The notes under the pieces were generated by a model, which had not been told where the DNA came from, did no database searches, and worked only from the letters and a program-made list of their open reading frames with translations. From assembly GCF_024813435.1 (NCBI RefSeq), contig NZ_JANAEZ010000004.1:1-64000 (forward strand): a stretch of 64,000 nt of DNA, written 5' to 3'. The stretch is from Cognataquiflexum gelatinilyticum (GTDB lineage Bacteria > Bacteroidota > Bacteroidia > Cytophagales > Cyclobacteriaceae). Both the position numbers and the translations under genes were made by a program. Every line of letters begins with the position of its first letter. The first letter of the stretch is position 1. Below, piece by piece: positions 14,647 to 23,897 of the stretch.

Positions 14647-17433
14647 ATGAGAAGAAATTTAACAAAGGTCTGTACCGGTTTGAGCCTGGCTTTATCCCTG
14701 TTTCATTTTTCGGCTGTTAAGGCACAGGAAATAAAACCAACCACAGCCAAAGAAATGAAAGAAGCGGTAATCTTACATCAAGAGATGTTGACCAATTCTC
14801 CATTTAGAAACTATCCGGCAAGAAATATCGGTCCTACCAATATGAGCGGAAGGATAGTTGACATTGAAGTGACCAATGATTTCAAAACCTATTTTGTTGC
14901 AGCGGCTTCAGGTGGAATTTGGAAAACCAAAGACAACGGACAATCTTTCAAACCAGTTTTTGATCATCAAGGAGCATTAGGAATCGGTGATATGGCCATT
15001 TCCCCATCCAATAACGATATCATTTGGATTGGAACTGGAGAGAATAACTCTAGCCGGTCCACCTATGCCGGATCAGGGATTTATAAATCCACAGATGGCG
15101 GATCGACTTGGACCTTTATGGGATTGCCGCATTCGCAGCATATAGGGCAGATTCAGATCCATCCAACCAACCCGGATATTGTTTGGGTAGCTTCTATGGG
15201 ATCTTTGTATTCCAAAAATGAGGAACGTGGAATTTACAAAACCAAAGACGGAGGGAAAACCTGGAAAAAGACACTTTTTATTGACGACAACACAGGGGTT
15301 ATCGACTTAAAGTTCCATCCCTCCAATCCAAACATCATGTTGGCAGCATCTTGGGAAAGGTTCAGACAAGGTCACGATTTCATCGGAAATGGAAAAGGGT
15401 CAGGTATCTGGAGATCCGAAGATGGAGGTGATTCTTGGAAAAAATCAGGTACAGGTTTCCCACAGGATGAATTTGTAGGAAGAATTGGGTTTGACTTCAG
15501 TCTCAGCAATCCTTCTGTAGTCTATGCCCTACATGATTATCAAAAAATGCAGGAAAGACCAGCCAGACAAAACCAAAATCAGAACAACGATGATCTGAAA
15601 TTTGAAAGCTTCAAAACTATGTCTGCATTAGATGTAGAAAGTATTGACAATGATAAACTGAATAAATTTCTAAGAAGCAATCGATTTGCCAATAAATATG
15701 ATGCGGAAAGTGTCAAGAAACTGGTAAAATCAGGGAAAATCACACCACTTCAGATAGCGGAATATAATGGCTCAGGTCAAGATGCCAATTCGAATCTCTT
15801 TAATGCTTCAGTCATAGGCGCTGAAGTTTACCGCTCAGATGATGCGGGTAGTACTTGGAAAAAAGTCAGCGAATCCAATCTTGACAGATTGTATAATTCA
15901 TATGGATATTACTTTGGTGAAATCAGGGTCAGCACACAAGATGAAAATGAAATGTTTATTTTGGGCGTACCACTTTTGGTTTCAAGGGATGGGGGAAAGA
16001 ATTTCGCAAGAACAGACACTGTCGGAGATGTTCATTCAGACCATCAGTCCATGTGGATCAACCCCAAAGATTCCAAGCATATTCTATTGGGAACTGACGG
16101 TGGTATCTACAGTTCATATGGAGGTGGAGAAAGATGGACCCATCTTAATGACCAATTGACGATCAGTCAGTTTTATTCCATTATGGTAGATGAAAAAACA
16201 CCCTACAATGTCTATGGAGGTATGCAGGACAATGGTGTTTGGTTTGGTTCCTCCACCAACAAACCCGAAGTGCCTTGGGCCTCACTCATGGGCGGAGATG
16301 GAATGGTGGTTGCCGTAGATACCAGATCCAATGATGTGATTTATACTGGATTCCAATTTGGAAATTACTTCAGAATCAATACAGAAACTGAAGAAAGAAA
16401 ATTGGTTACGCCTGGACATGACATCGGGCGGGCTCCAAATCGATGGAACTGGAGAACGCCTGCTATCCTGAGCAGCCATAATCAGGATATTTTCTATATG
16501 GGTTCCCAGTATGTTTACAGAAGTTTGGACAGGGGGGATACTTGGGAGACCATTTCTCCTGATCTGACCAAAAACCAAAAAAGCGGAAATGTTCCTTTTG
16601 CCACACTTTCAGTGATTGAAGAATCCCCTCTTGAATTTGGAACTCTCTATGCGGGTTCGGATGATGGAAATATCTGGGTGACCAAAGACCATGGAAATTC
16701 TTGGATAGATATATCCAAAGGTTTACCACAAAATAGATGGATCAGCAGCATATCACCTTCTCAACATGCTGAGGGAACTGTTTATGTCACCCTTACAGGT
16801 TATAGGTTTGACGAGTTTACCCCATTTGTTTATAAAAGTCAGGACTACGGCAAGACTTGGACACAAATCTCTGCTAATTTGCCAAAAGAGGCTATCAACA
16901 TCGTCAAAGAAGACCATACCAATCCGAATATTCTTTATCTGGGAACTGACCACGGTCTTTATGTTTCCCTCAACGGCGGAAAAAGTTATGATTTGTTTCA
17001 GGGAAATATCCCAAATGTCGCAATCTATGATATGGTGATCCAAAAAAGAGAAAATGACTTGGTAATAGGTTCCCATGGCAGAAGTGTATTCATTGCGGAC
17101 TTGGACCCACTTCAAAAGCTCGCCCAAAACCCTGCTGCAGAAGCAAGATTGTTGAGTGCCTCTGAAATAAGGTTAAACCAAAGGAGATCACCTTGGGCAG
17201 AAGCACCTACGACAAAGCCTAATCAGTCGATAATGTTTTTTGTAAATCAGGCAGGAGAAACAAGCTTCGAAGTGATGAACGAAAATGGAGAGAGTCTGAA
17301 ATCTTGGTCCGTGGATTCCACAAAAGGAATCAATAGAACAAGTTGGGAATACGGAAATATCGGGAAAGGAAAATATAAAATCCTGATCAAGAAGAATTCA
17401 GGAGCCGATGAGTTGGCCTTTGAAATCAAATAA
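14647..17433 (+). CDS. Secreted BNR/sortilin-type beta-propeller protein (VPS10-like 'glycosyl hydrolase')
   Basis: A 928-residue secreted protein with an N-terminal signal (cleavage near VKAQ). It contains many Asp-box/BNR repeats of the S-x-D-x-G-x-x-W type: STDGGSTWTF, TKDGGKTWKK, SEDGGDSWKK, SDDAGSTWKK, TKDHGNSWID and SQDYGKTWTQ. These form the large propeller fold shared with sialidases, photosystem assembly factor YCF48 and sortilin/VPS10. A helical, charged segment of about 95 residues (about 300-393) interrupts the repeats. The C-terminal 80 residues look like an Ig/FlgD-like domain. Databases often call such proteins glycosyl hydrolases, but I see no catalytic residues proving that. 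It stands alone between terminators. Confidence 0.8.
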   Translation: MRRNLTKVCTGLSLALSLFHFSAVKAQEIKPTTAKEMKEAVILHQEMLTNSPFRNYPARNIGPTNMSGRIVDIEVTNDFKTYFVAAASGGIWKTKDNGQSFKPVFDHQGALGIGDMAISPSNNDIIWIGTGENNSSRSTYAGSGIYKSTDGGSTWTFMGLPHSQHIGQIQIHPTNPDIVWVASMGSLYSKNEERGIYKTKDGGKTWKKTLFIDDNTGVIDLKFHPSNPNIMLAASWERFRQGHDFIGNGKGSGIWRSEDGGDSWKKSGTGFPQDEFVGRIGFDFSLSNPSVVYALHDYQKMQERPARQNQNQNNDDLKFESFKTMSALDVESIDNDKLNKFLRSNRFANKYDAESVKKLVKSGKITPLQIAEYNGSGQDANSNLFNASVIGAEVYRSDDAGSTWKKVSESNLDRLYNSYGYYFGEIRVSTQDENEMFILGVPLLVSRDGGKNFARTDTVGDVHSDHQSMWINPKDSKHILLGTDGGIYSSYGGGERWTHLNDQLTISQFYSIMVDEKTPYNVYGGMQDNGVWFGSSTNKPEVPWASLMGGDGMVVAVDTRSNDVIYTGFQFGNYFRINTETEERKLVTPGHDIGRAPNRWNWRTPAILSSHNQDIFYMGSQYVYRSLDRGDTWETISPDLTKNQKSGNVPFATLSVIEESPLEFGTLYAGSDDGNIWVTKDHGNSWIDISKGLPQNRWISSISPSQHAEGTVYVTLTGYRFDEFTPFVYKSQDYGKTWTQISANLPKEAINIVKEDHTNPNILYLGTDHGLYVSLNGGKSYDLFQGNIPNVAIYDMVIQKRENDLVIGSHGRSVFIADLDPLQKLAQNPAAEARLLSASEIRLNQRRSPWAEAPTTKPNQSIMFFVNQAGETSFEVMNENGESLKSWSVDSTKGINRTSWEYGNIGKGKYKILIKKNSGADELAFEIK

Positions 17434-17437
17434 AAAA

Positions 17438-17468
17438 AGAGGTCCGGAAATCCGGACCTCTTTTTTTT
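17438..17468. terminator. Strong bidirectional terminator
   Basis: Perfect 10-bp stem AGAGGTCCGG / CCGGACCTCT with an AAAT loop, T run on the plus side and A run on the other. It ends both the BNR gene and the convergent barrel gene. Confidence 0.9.
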
Positions 17469-18057
17469 AGAACAATCTAAAACCTGCTGATAAAATGATT
17501 TGATTTTGGCGTTGGTCGGTCTGGAATAATGGAGAACTTTTTGAAATCTTGCTCAGGGAACTTTCGTATTTGAGGTCAAAAATCAAATTACCCACATCGA
17601 GGCCAATGCCAGCCTGATAGCCAAATGTGGACGTTTTGTAATCCAAATCCAAAGGCACATTCAAGGCATCTTCGATTGTATAATCCACCAGAATCGTCGC
17701 TACCGGCCCTGCCTGAACCCTGAAAAAATCGAAAAACTTAAATCCGAACATGAGAGGAATGTCGAACCTGTCAAAATTTGCATCAAATGAAGTTTCGGTA
17801 TTTCCATTGTCAGTTTTGATCACAGATCCTCCTGTGTTGGTATAAAGGAATTCGGGCTGAACAAAGATGGAACTTCCCCCCATTCTGACAAAAAGTCCCA
17901 AATGATAGCCAAATTCATTACTTCCTGATTCAAATTCATCGCCGTTAACGTGAATATTTGCAGATGAAATCCCAGCTTTAGGGCCTATGGAAAAGTCCTG
18001 ACCATAAACGCCAATACTAAGAATCATCGAAGAAATGAGGAAAATAAGTTTTTTCAT
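17467..18057 (-). CDS. Porin-family outer-membrane beta-barrel protein (PorT-like)
   Basis: A 196-residue protein with a signal peptide (MKKLIFLISSMILSIGVYGQ) and an eight-stranded-type small barrel of the OMP_b-brl_2 / PorT-like class: FSIGPKAGISSANI at the start, HLGLFVRMG, FVQPEFLYTNTGG, DIPLMFGFKFF, VQAGPVATILVDY and a C-terminal ILSAGFRLF. The domain is common in Bacteroidota outer membranes and its function is usually unknown. It is monocistronic and convergent with the BNR gene. The 290-bp region upstream holds no gene I can support. Confidence 0.8.
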   Translation of the reverse strand: MKKLIFLISSMILSIGVYGQDFSIGPKAGISSANIHVNGDEFESGSNEFGYHLGLFVRMGGSSIFVQPEFLYTNTGGSVIKTDNGNTETSFDANFDRFDIPLMFGFKFFDFFRVQAGPVATILVDYTIEDALNVPLDLDYKTSTFGYQAGIGLDVGNLIFDLKYESSLSKISKSSPLFQTDQRQNQIILSAGFRLF

Positions 18058-18347
18058 TGTCGCAGATGTTTAAGTTCTCGACAATTTAACGAGTAAAAAA
18101 CAGGAAATTGCAAAAAAAATGATTTTTTATGCTTCGAATAAAAGTCCCGGATAAAACGGTTAAATGATTAATCTTTTGTTTGAAAGTCTAGAATTCCTTA
18201 ATCGAAAACAGTTTAAAAGTCCTATTAATTTAACCGATGGAATTCCTACTCTAGGCTTTGACAAATGACCAAATTCAATCCAGACAGTAATCATTAACCC
18301 CTTAAATGCCGAAAAAACTTGAAAAGGTATATTTGGACCTGAAAAAA

Positions 18348-18719
18348 TTAGGATGCCCTATCTAATACAAACTGATTGGCAATATTATACAACTCAGTAT
18401 AATCCATCGGTTTTGGCAATAATCGGTCAAATGGAATAACAGTAATACTTCTAAAATAATCGATATCCCCTGCGGTAAATCCGATAATTGGAATCTGTCC
18501 GGTCTTATCTCTTTGTTTGATTTCAGCAAGGAGTTCAATACCGTCCATTTCAGGCATCATGATATCAGTGATTACAATATTGATTTCATCATCACCTACA
18601 AACAAATCAAGTGCCTCCTGCCCGTTTTGTGCAGTCACAACAGTATTGTTTCTCCTTTCAAATAATTTTTGAAGGATCAGTCTGTTTATAGCATCATCAT
18701 CGACTACTAAAACTTTCAT
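18348..18719 (-). CDS. Single-domain response regulator (CheY-like receiver)
   Basis: A 123-residue stand-alone receiver domain. Acidic pocket DDD at 7-9, phospho-acceptor Asp52 in VITDIMMPEMDG, switch Thr in IIGFTAGD, and conserved Lys in LLPKPMD. There is no output domain and no histidine kinase nearby, so its partner is encoded elsewhere. The insert between the Thr and Lys (FRSITVIPFDR) is typical of receivers in multi-step phosphorelays from Cytophagales hybrid kinases. It sits between two genes of unrelated function on the same strand with gaps of about 150 and 290 bp. Confidence 0.88.
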   Translation of the reverse strand: MKVLVVDDDAINRLILQKLFERRNNTVVTAQNGQEALDLFVGDDEINIVITDIMMPEMDGIELLAEIKQRDKTGQIPIIGFTAGDIDYFRSITVIPFDRLLPKPMDYTELYNIANQFVLDRAS

Positions 18720-18820
18720 ATGTCAGATCAGGTGACCGGGTGATAAAAACGCTTTGTGGGTAATACCCTTAAATAAGGCTATTTTTTAAACAAAAAGCAA
18801 ATTTGATTACTCAAAACAAA

Positions 18821-18846
18821 AAAAGGGCCAAAAAATTGGCCCTTTT
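18821..18846. terminator. Terminator after the NSS transporter gene
   Basis: AAAAGGGCCAA / TTGGCCCTTTT perfect 11-bp stem with an AAAA loop, followed on the minus strand by a T-rich run. It lies 23 bp past the transporter's stop. Confidence 0.8.
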
Positions 18847-18868
18847 AAATTATTTTTTTGAAATGATA

Positions 18869-20257
18869 TCAACCACCTTCTTGTGGGGTTCCAAATACGC
18901 CCAATAGGTCTAACAATACCAAAGCAATGACAACAGGACATACCCACTTGATAAAGAATACCCATGTTTTTCTAGCCGCACCCTTAAATCCGGGAGATCC
19001 TTGTGCAATTTCATCGGCAAAATCCCCGATTTTCTTCGCCCAACCTGTATACAAACTTAACATCAAACAAATCACCACCACTGCAACAGTACCGAAAGTG
19101 AAATCCATGATGTCAAAAAATCCGATTTTGGTATTGCCCAAAAATGATATAGACATGCTGTTGAATATACTTCCTTCGATTGAAGACATAGCGGAAGGTA
19201 TGGAAAGAGCCATGGCCGCAATCCCGACAATCCAGGCTGCTTTTTTCCTGCTCCACTTTCTGTCATCAATCAAATAGGAAACCGGTACTTCCAACATAGA
19301 AATCGTAGAAGTCAAGGCCGCTACCATCAATAAGAGAAAAAAGAGTCCACCTATAATATTCCCGCCAGGCATAGCATCAAAAACCTTTGGCAATACATCA
19401 AAAACCAAAGCAGGACCTGCAGCAGGATCTTTTCCAGGAAGCAAAGCAAACAAAGCAGGGAAAACCATCAAACCACCCATCAGGGCCACCGCAGTATCCA
19501 TTCCTGCTATCCAACCAGAGGAAGCAACAATATTACCGTTTTTGGGAAGATAAGAACCAAAAGTAATCATCAGACCCCAACCTACAGACATGGAAAAGAA
19601 AGCCTGTCCCAAAGCCTGAAGCACAACTTTGGAATTAATCTTTGAGAAATCAGGATTCAGGTAATATTCAATACCGGCACTTGCACCTTCAAGGGTGACA
19701 CTTCTACCCGCAATAAAGACCACAATGATCAGCAAGAGAGGCATCAAAAATTTTGCTGCCTTCTCAATACCACCTGAAATACCGCCCAATACAATTCCGA
19801 TTGTCATCAAGATAAAGGCAAATGTCAAAGGAATGATATACATCGGGGTTTCTTGGAACTCCTCAAAATCAACTGGGATATTGATTACTTCGGTGAAAAT
19901 ATATCCAAGCGTCCACCCGGCAATCACTGAATAATAACTCAACACAAAAAAACAAACCAAAACGCAAAGGATACCTGCAAGCTGCCAAAATTTATTTCCA
20001 CCTGTACCTCTGATAGCACCTATGGGGTTTTTACCTGACAATCTCCCCAAAGAAACTTCATTGAGCAAAAGTGGAAGTCCGATAAGCAATACGCAGAGGA
20101 CATAAACAAATACAAAGGCACCTCCACCATTTTGTCCTGTGAGGTATGGAAACCTCCAAATATTACCCAAACCTACCGCTGAACCGGCAGCAGCCATAAT
20201 AAACCCAAAACTTGAGCCGAATTGACCCCTACCTGGAGCATCTGTTTTAATCGCCAT
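18869..20257 (-). CDS. Sodium-dependent transporter, NSS/SNF family
   Basis: A 462-residue polytopic inner-membrane protein of the neurotransmitter:sodium symporter family (LeuT fold), which takes up amino acids or related amines with Na+. The diagnostic first-helix motif is intact: GSAVGLGNIWRFPYLTGQNGGGAF (residues about 24-47), including the unwound glycine stretch that binds Na+ and substrate. About eleven to twelve hydrophobic segments follow, ending in KWVCPVVIALVLLDLLGVF. It is the last gene of a minus-strand block, 39 bp after the RmlD-like reductase. Substrate cannot be assigned. Confidence 0.92.
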   Translation of the reverse strand: MAIKTDAPGRGQFGSSFGFIMAAAGSAVGLGNIWRFPYLTGQNGGGAFVFVYVLCVLLIGLPLLLNEVSLGRLSGKNPIGAIRGTGGNKFWQLAGILCVLVCFFVLSYYSVIAGWTLGYIFTEVINIPVDFEEFQETPMYIIPLTFAFILMTIGIVLGGISGGIEKAAKFLMPLLLIIVVFIAGRSVTLEGASAGIEYYLNPDFSKINSKVVLQALGQAFFSMSVGWGLMITFGSYLPKNGNIVASSGWIAGMDTAVALMGGLMVFPALFALLPGKDPAAGPALVFDVLPKVFDAMPGGNIIGGLFFLLLMVAALTSTISMLEVPVSYLIDDRKWSRKKAAWIVGIAAMALSIPSAMSSIEGSIFNSMSISFLGNTKIGFFDIMDFTFGTVAVVVICLMLSLYTGWAKKIGDFADEIAQGSPGFKGAARKTWVFFIKWVCPVVIALVLLDLLGVFGTPQEGG

Positions 20258-20296
20258 AGTCTATCAATTACTTGTGATTTGATTAATTTTTTATTT

Positions 20297-21229
20297 TTAA
20301 GAATCGGCTAATTTAAGTTGTTTTGCCAAAATACCAATCCCAGCCAAAAAAGATTTGGGGGAATACCCAAGTTCCTTCTTTGCCTTGTCAATTATAAAAC
20401 CTGTTCGTGGCGGACGCCTGGCTGGCTGTGTAAAAAGTGTGGAATCCGACTCAGTAATCAAGCTTTTATCAAGTCCGAAATATTCAGCAGTCTGAATCGC
20501 CATGTCATATGGCGTCAAAAAATCCGAACCGGAAATATTGAAAATCCCCGTTGCTCCTTTTTTCATGATTAAAATACAGCCTTCCGCAAGGTCTTCTGCC
20601 AATGTCGGAGTTCGCCATTGGTCATTCACAACTTTGATATTCTTCCCTTCCTCTAATGATTTTTTGACCCAAAGGATAATATTGGATCTGCTCATGTCCT
20701 CGGCAATTCCATATACCAATACTGTCCTGACAATCGCCCAAGGGATTTTTGATTGAACCAAAAGGTTTTCGGCTTCCATTTTTGTAACTCCATAATAATT
20801 AACCGGATTGGCTTTAGCTTCCTCTGTGTAAGGCCCATCAGCTCCGTCAAAAATAAAATCCGTGGAAAGGTGGATCAGATGGGTGTTATTATTCTCACAA
20901 GCTTCGATCAAATACCTGACTGCCTCCACATTCAAAATCCTGCACCCTTCCATGTCCTTTTCACAGTCATCGACTTGAGTCATCGCCGCGGTATGAATCA
21001 CTGTGCCAGGATTTGTAATAGAAAAGACTTGCAAAACCTGGTCTCTATCTGTGATGTCTAACTCTACCCAAGAGTAACTTCCTACCCATTTTTTGGGTAA
21101 TCTTGATGGTCCCTTTCCAGTTGCAATCACCTCTACAGAATCATCTAATCTTAAAAATCCGACTAATTTTTGTCCCAAGAGCCCATTTGCCCCGGTGATC
21201 AAAACCTTTTTTTTATTTATTGATTTCAT
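20297..21229 (-). CDS. NAD-dependent epimerase / dTDP-4-dehydrorhamnose reductase-like (RmlD) protein
   Basis: A 310-residue extended short-chain dehydrogenase. The Rossmann motif is VLITGANGLLGQKLV (residues 8-22), the serine region is HLSTDFIFDG near 125, and the catalytic Tyr-Lys pair is YYGVTKMEAE near 145. The chain matches RmlD_sub_bind across its length. No other deoxysugar genes (rmlA/B/C) are adjacent, so the substrate may be another sugar nucleotide, or the protein may be the MAT2B-like type. Its start overlaps the end of the cyclophilin gene by 17 bp. Confidence 0.8.
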   Translation of the reverse strand: MKSINKKKVLITGANGLLGQKLVGFLRLDDSVEVIATGKGPSRLPKKWVGSYSWVELDITDRDQVLQVFSITNPGTVIHTAAMTQVDDCEKDMEGCRILNVEAVRYLIEACENNNTHLIHLSTDFIFDGADGPYTEEAKANPVNYYGVTKMEAENLLVQSKIPWAIVRTVLVYGIAEDMSRSNIILWVKKSLEEGKNIKVVNDQWRTPTLAEDLAEGCILIMKKGATGIFNISGSDFLTPYDMAIQTAEYFGLDKSLITESDSTLFTQPARRPPRTGFIIDKAKKELGYSPKSFLAGIGILAKQLKLADS

Positions 21230-22058
21230 AGACGTAGCCGAATTCTTTGGAGATTTTAGCTTTTGAAATCAATTCCACTGTGACCTTCATATAAATGGGA
21301 TCAAGTGGTTTACCTCTTTGCCCTGTCTGAACAGATGCAATTTTTTCCATAACATCAAGTCCCTTGATCACTTCCCCAAAGACGGTGTATTCTCCATCCA
21401 AATGGGGTGTACCTCCGATTGTGGTGTAGGTTTGTACCTGTTTGGGAGTCATTGGCTCTTCTAAATTCAAATTGTAAAAAGCTTCCAGATTGGCCTTTTC
21501 AGAAAGCATCCTTTGTCTAAGACTGTCAAACTGTTGAGCTTCATAGAGTCTGGCATATTCCTCTTTCAAGGCTACGTTACTGCCCAATTGAATATACTTG
21601 AAATAGGTCTCCGACAAAAGCTCCATGTCTGTCACTAATTCATCAGGGGCGTAGGTTTTTCCTTGAACAATATAAAACTGCGAACCGCTAGATCTCTTTT
21701 CAGGATTAACCTTGTCATCCATCCTCGCAGCGGCTATCATCCCCTTTTTATGGATCAATCCGGGAACAATTTCCGCCTCTATTGTCGGCCAAGTATTTGC
21801 AGGAAGTTTCTCTTTGGTAAATACATCTCCTCCCTGAATCATAAAATCTTTGATGATCCTGTGAAATTCTGTTGAATCAAACCTTCCCGCTTCGGCCAAT
21901 TCAATAAAATTTTGCTTGTGTTTTGGCGTCTCATCAAACAAAACCGCGTACATGTCACCGTGCTTTGTTTGTATTTTGATGACATAATCCTTTTCGACCG
22001 AACAGGAAAAAAGTGCCAAAACCAATAATACAACAGGAATAAAACTTAATCTTTTCAT
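21213..22058 (-). CDS. Peptidylprolyl isomerase, cyclophilin-type lipoprotein
   Basis: A 281-residue protein with a lipoprotein signal (VVLLVLALFSC) and a cyclophilin domain that helps proline isomerisation in the envelope. Family motifs: FHRIIKDFMIQGGD near residue 81, GSQFYIVQGK near 125, and YTVFGEVIKGLDVMEKI near 224. A charged helical insert of about 65 residues (about 145-210) splits the domain between QFYIVQG and the DGEYTVFG strand, a pattern found in other Bacteroidota cyclophilins. The start overlaps hemC by 4 bp. Confidence 0.88.
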   Translation of the reverse strand: MKRLSFIPVVLLVLALFSCSVEKDYVIKIQTKHGDMYAVLFDETPKHKQNFIELAEAGRFDSTEFHRIIKDFMIQGGDVFTKEKLPANTWPTIEAEIVPGLIHKKGMIAAARMDDKVNPEKRSSGSQFYIVQGKTYAPDELVTDMELLSETYFKYIQLGSNVALKEEYARLYEAQQFDSLRQRMLSEKANLEAFYNLNLEEPMTPKQVQTYTTIGGTPHLDGEYTVFGEVIKGLDVMEKIASVQTGQRGKPLDPIYMKVTVELISKAKISKEFGYVYEINK

Positions 22059-22993
22059 TTTTTCAGATCTGATTTAATTTGTTTCAATATCTCATCGCCT
22101 CCACTTTCCAATACCAATTTGGCCAATTCCTTTCCCAACTCTTCAGCCTGAGATGATGGGCCCGACACTTGGTGAATAATCCTTTTGAAACCATCTAGGG
22201 AAACAATTCCTCCTTTGAGAAGAAGTTTGTTTGCCTCATTTTCTGCCAGAGCAAAAACCGGTATACTGCAACCGCCTTCCAAAACCCTCAGGTATGCCCT
22301 TTCTGCAAGTAATCTATAGCCTGTAGCTTCATGGTGACAGGCTTCAATGATTTTTGACTTGAGCATGGGGTCTAGGTTTACAGAAGACTCTATCGCCACA
22401 GAACCCTGACCCACAGCCGGGGTGAATTCATCCAATGAAAGTTCATGGCGGATCATGTTGTTGTAGCCCATCCTGTGTGCCCCTGCATACGCAAGCAACA
22501 AGGCATCACAAAGTCCCGCTTCCATTTTGGCGATCCTTGTCTGAAGATTTCCCCTTACCTCAACGGTTTTGATGTGGGGATAAAAATGCTTCAGTGTGGC
22601 CACTCGCCTTGTAGAGGATGTTCCCAAAAGCAGGGGTTTGTCAGGGTTTGTATAGTCGATATCTGTCTGATGGCTTAGTATGATGTCATTTTCTTTTTCC
22701 CTTTCGGTAAAAGCGATGATTTCAAATCCATCGGGCAACTTGGACTGCATGTCTTTGGCACTGTGGACGGCAATATCGATGGCTCCGGTGGTAAGTTGCT
22801 CCTCCAACTCCTCCGTAAAAACTCCTTTGCTTCCGATTTTGGCAATGGAGACATCCAAGATTTTATCGCCTTTGGTATCAATTTGGACGATCTCAGTTTC
22901 AAGTCCTTTTGCTTTGAGAAGGTCAGCGATGTGATACGCCTGCCAAAGGGCTAATTTACTTCCCCTAGTGCCTATCCGGATCGGTTTGTTCAT
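22055..22993 (-). CDS. hemC: Hydroxymethylbilane synthase (porphobilinogen deaminase)
   Basis: A 312-residue haem-pathway enzyme that joins four porphobilinogens into hydroxymethylbilane. Motifs: IRIGTRGSKLALWQAYHIA at the N terminus, GTSSTRRVATLKHFYP near 124, VRGNLQTRIAKM near 145, and the dipyrromethane-cofactor Cys in LEGGCSIPVFA near 243. It overlaps the RimK-type gene upstream by 29 bp and the cyclophilin downstream by 4 bp, so it is embedded in a compact operon with no other haem gene. hemE lies 19 kb away on the other strand. Confidence 0.95.
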   Translation of the reverse strand: MNKPIRIGTRGSKLALWQAYHIADLLKAKGLETEIVQIDTKGDKILDVSIAKIGSKGVFTEELEEQLTTGAIDIAVHSAKDMQSKLPDGFEIIAFTEREKENDIILSHQTDIDYTNPDKPLLLGTSSTRRVATLKHFYPHIKTVEVRGNLQTRIAKMEAGLCDALLLAYAGAHRMGYNNMIRHELSLDEFTPAVGQGSVAIESSVNLDPMLKSKIIEACHHEATGYRLLAERAYLRVLEGGCSIPVFALAENEANKLLLKGGIVSLDGFKRIIHQVSGPSSQAEELGKELAKLVLESGGDEILKQIKSDLKK

Positions 22994-23897
22994 TCTTTTT
23001 TTTCTTTTTATTAATTCTCTTCTCTACAGATTCTTCTATGAACTTAACAATCTCTCCGGCGATATTCACTCCAGTGGCCTGCTCAATTCCTTCCAATCCG
23101 GGAGAGCTGTTTACTTCCAATATCAAAGGTCCTCTCTCGGACTGCAACATATCCACCCCAGCAATGTCCAAACCAAGGGCTTTTGCTGCGCCAAGGGCAG
23201 CGGCTTTTTCTTCCTTGGTCAATTTGATAACTGTAGCCACACCCCCCCTATGTAAGTTGGATCGGAATTCACCTTCTGCGCCTTGCCTTTTCATTGCCCC
23301 CACTACTTTGCCGTTGACGACAAATGCCCGGATATCAGCTCCTTTTGCTTCTTTAATAAATTCCTGCACGATGATCCTTGCTTTCAACCCATGAAAAGCT
23401 TCAATGACTGACTGTCCGGCTTTTTTGGTTTCGGCAAGGACCACACCTAATCCTTGTGTTCCTTCCAACAACTTGATGATTAGCGGTGCCCCACCCACCC
23501 TTTCGATCAGGGCTTTTTCACCTCCTTTGGAAAAATTGGTAAATGCCGTCTTTGGCATCCCTAGACCTGCTTTGGACAAGATCTGAAGACTTCTGAGCTT
23601 GTCCCGACTTCTGACAATCGCCTGAGAATCCACCGCAGAAAATACCCCCATCAACTCAAACTGACGGACTACGGCTGTTCCATAAAAGGTGACCGAAGCT
23701 CCGATTCTTGGGATAATTGCATCGACACCTTCCAGTTTTTCACCTTTGTAGATGATATAAGGCCCCTCCTGCTCAATGATCAGATCGCAAAGGGAATGGT
23801 CCACGACCAAAGCCTCATGCCCGGCAGTCCTGATGGCTTCTATCAACCTTTTGGTAGAAAAAAGGTGTGGATTTCTGGAAAGTATTGCAATCTTCAT
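22965..23897 (-). CDS. rimK: RimK-type ATP-grasp ligase (ribosomal protein S6 glutamate ligase family)
   Basis: A 310-residue ATP-grasp amino-acid ligase. It opens MKIAILSRNPHLFSTKRLIEA like RimK. Nucleotide- and metal-binding elements follow: LIIKLLEGTQGLGVVLAE near 137, RIIVQEFIKEAKGADIRAFV near 175, and ILEVNSSPGLEGIE near 258. RimK adds glutamates to the C terminus of ribosomal protein S6. Here it is coupled by a 4-bp overlap to a RimB-like protease gene, the pairing known from Pseudomonas. A basic Lys-rich tail ends the chain. Confidence 0.9.
   Translation of the reverse strand: MKIAILSRNPHLFSTKRLIEAIRTAGHEALVVDHSLCDLIIEQEGPYIIYKGEKLEGVDAIIPRIGASVTFYGTAVVRQFELMGVFSAVDSQAIVRSRDKLRSLQILSKAGLGMPKTAFTNFSKGGEKALIERVGGAPLIIKLLEGTQGLGVVLAETKKAGQSVIEAFHGLKARIIVQEFIKEAKGADIRAFVVNGKVVGAMKRQGAEGEFRSNLHRGGVATVIKLTKEEKAAALGAAKALGLDIAGVDMLQSERGPLILEVNSSPGLEGIEQATGVNIAGEIVKFIEESVEKRINKKKKKNEQTDPDRH

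Noticed and set aside
14647..17433. Sialidase assignment for the BNR protein
   Set aside because: Asp boxes are shared by several non-enzymatic propellers; I see no convincing arginine triad or nucleophile.
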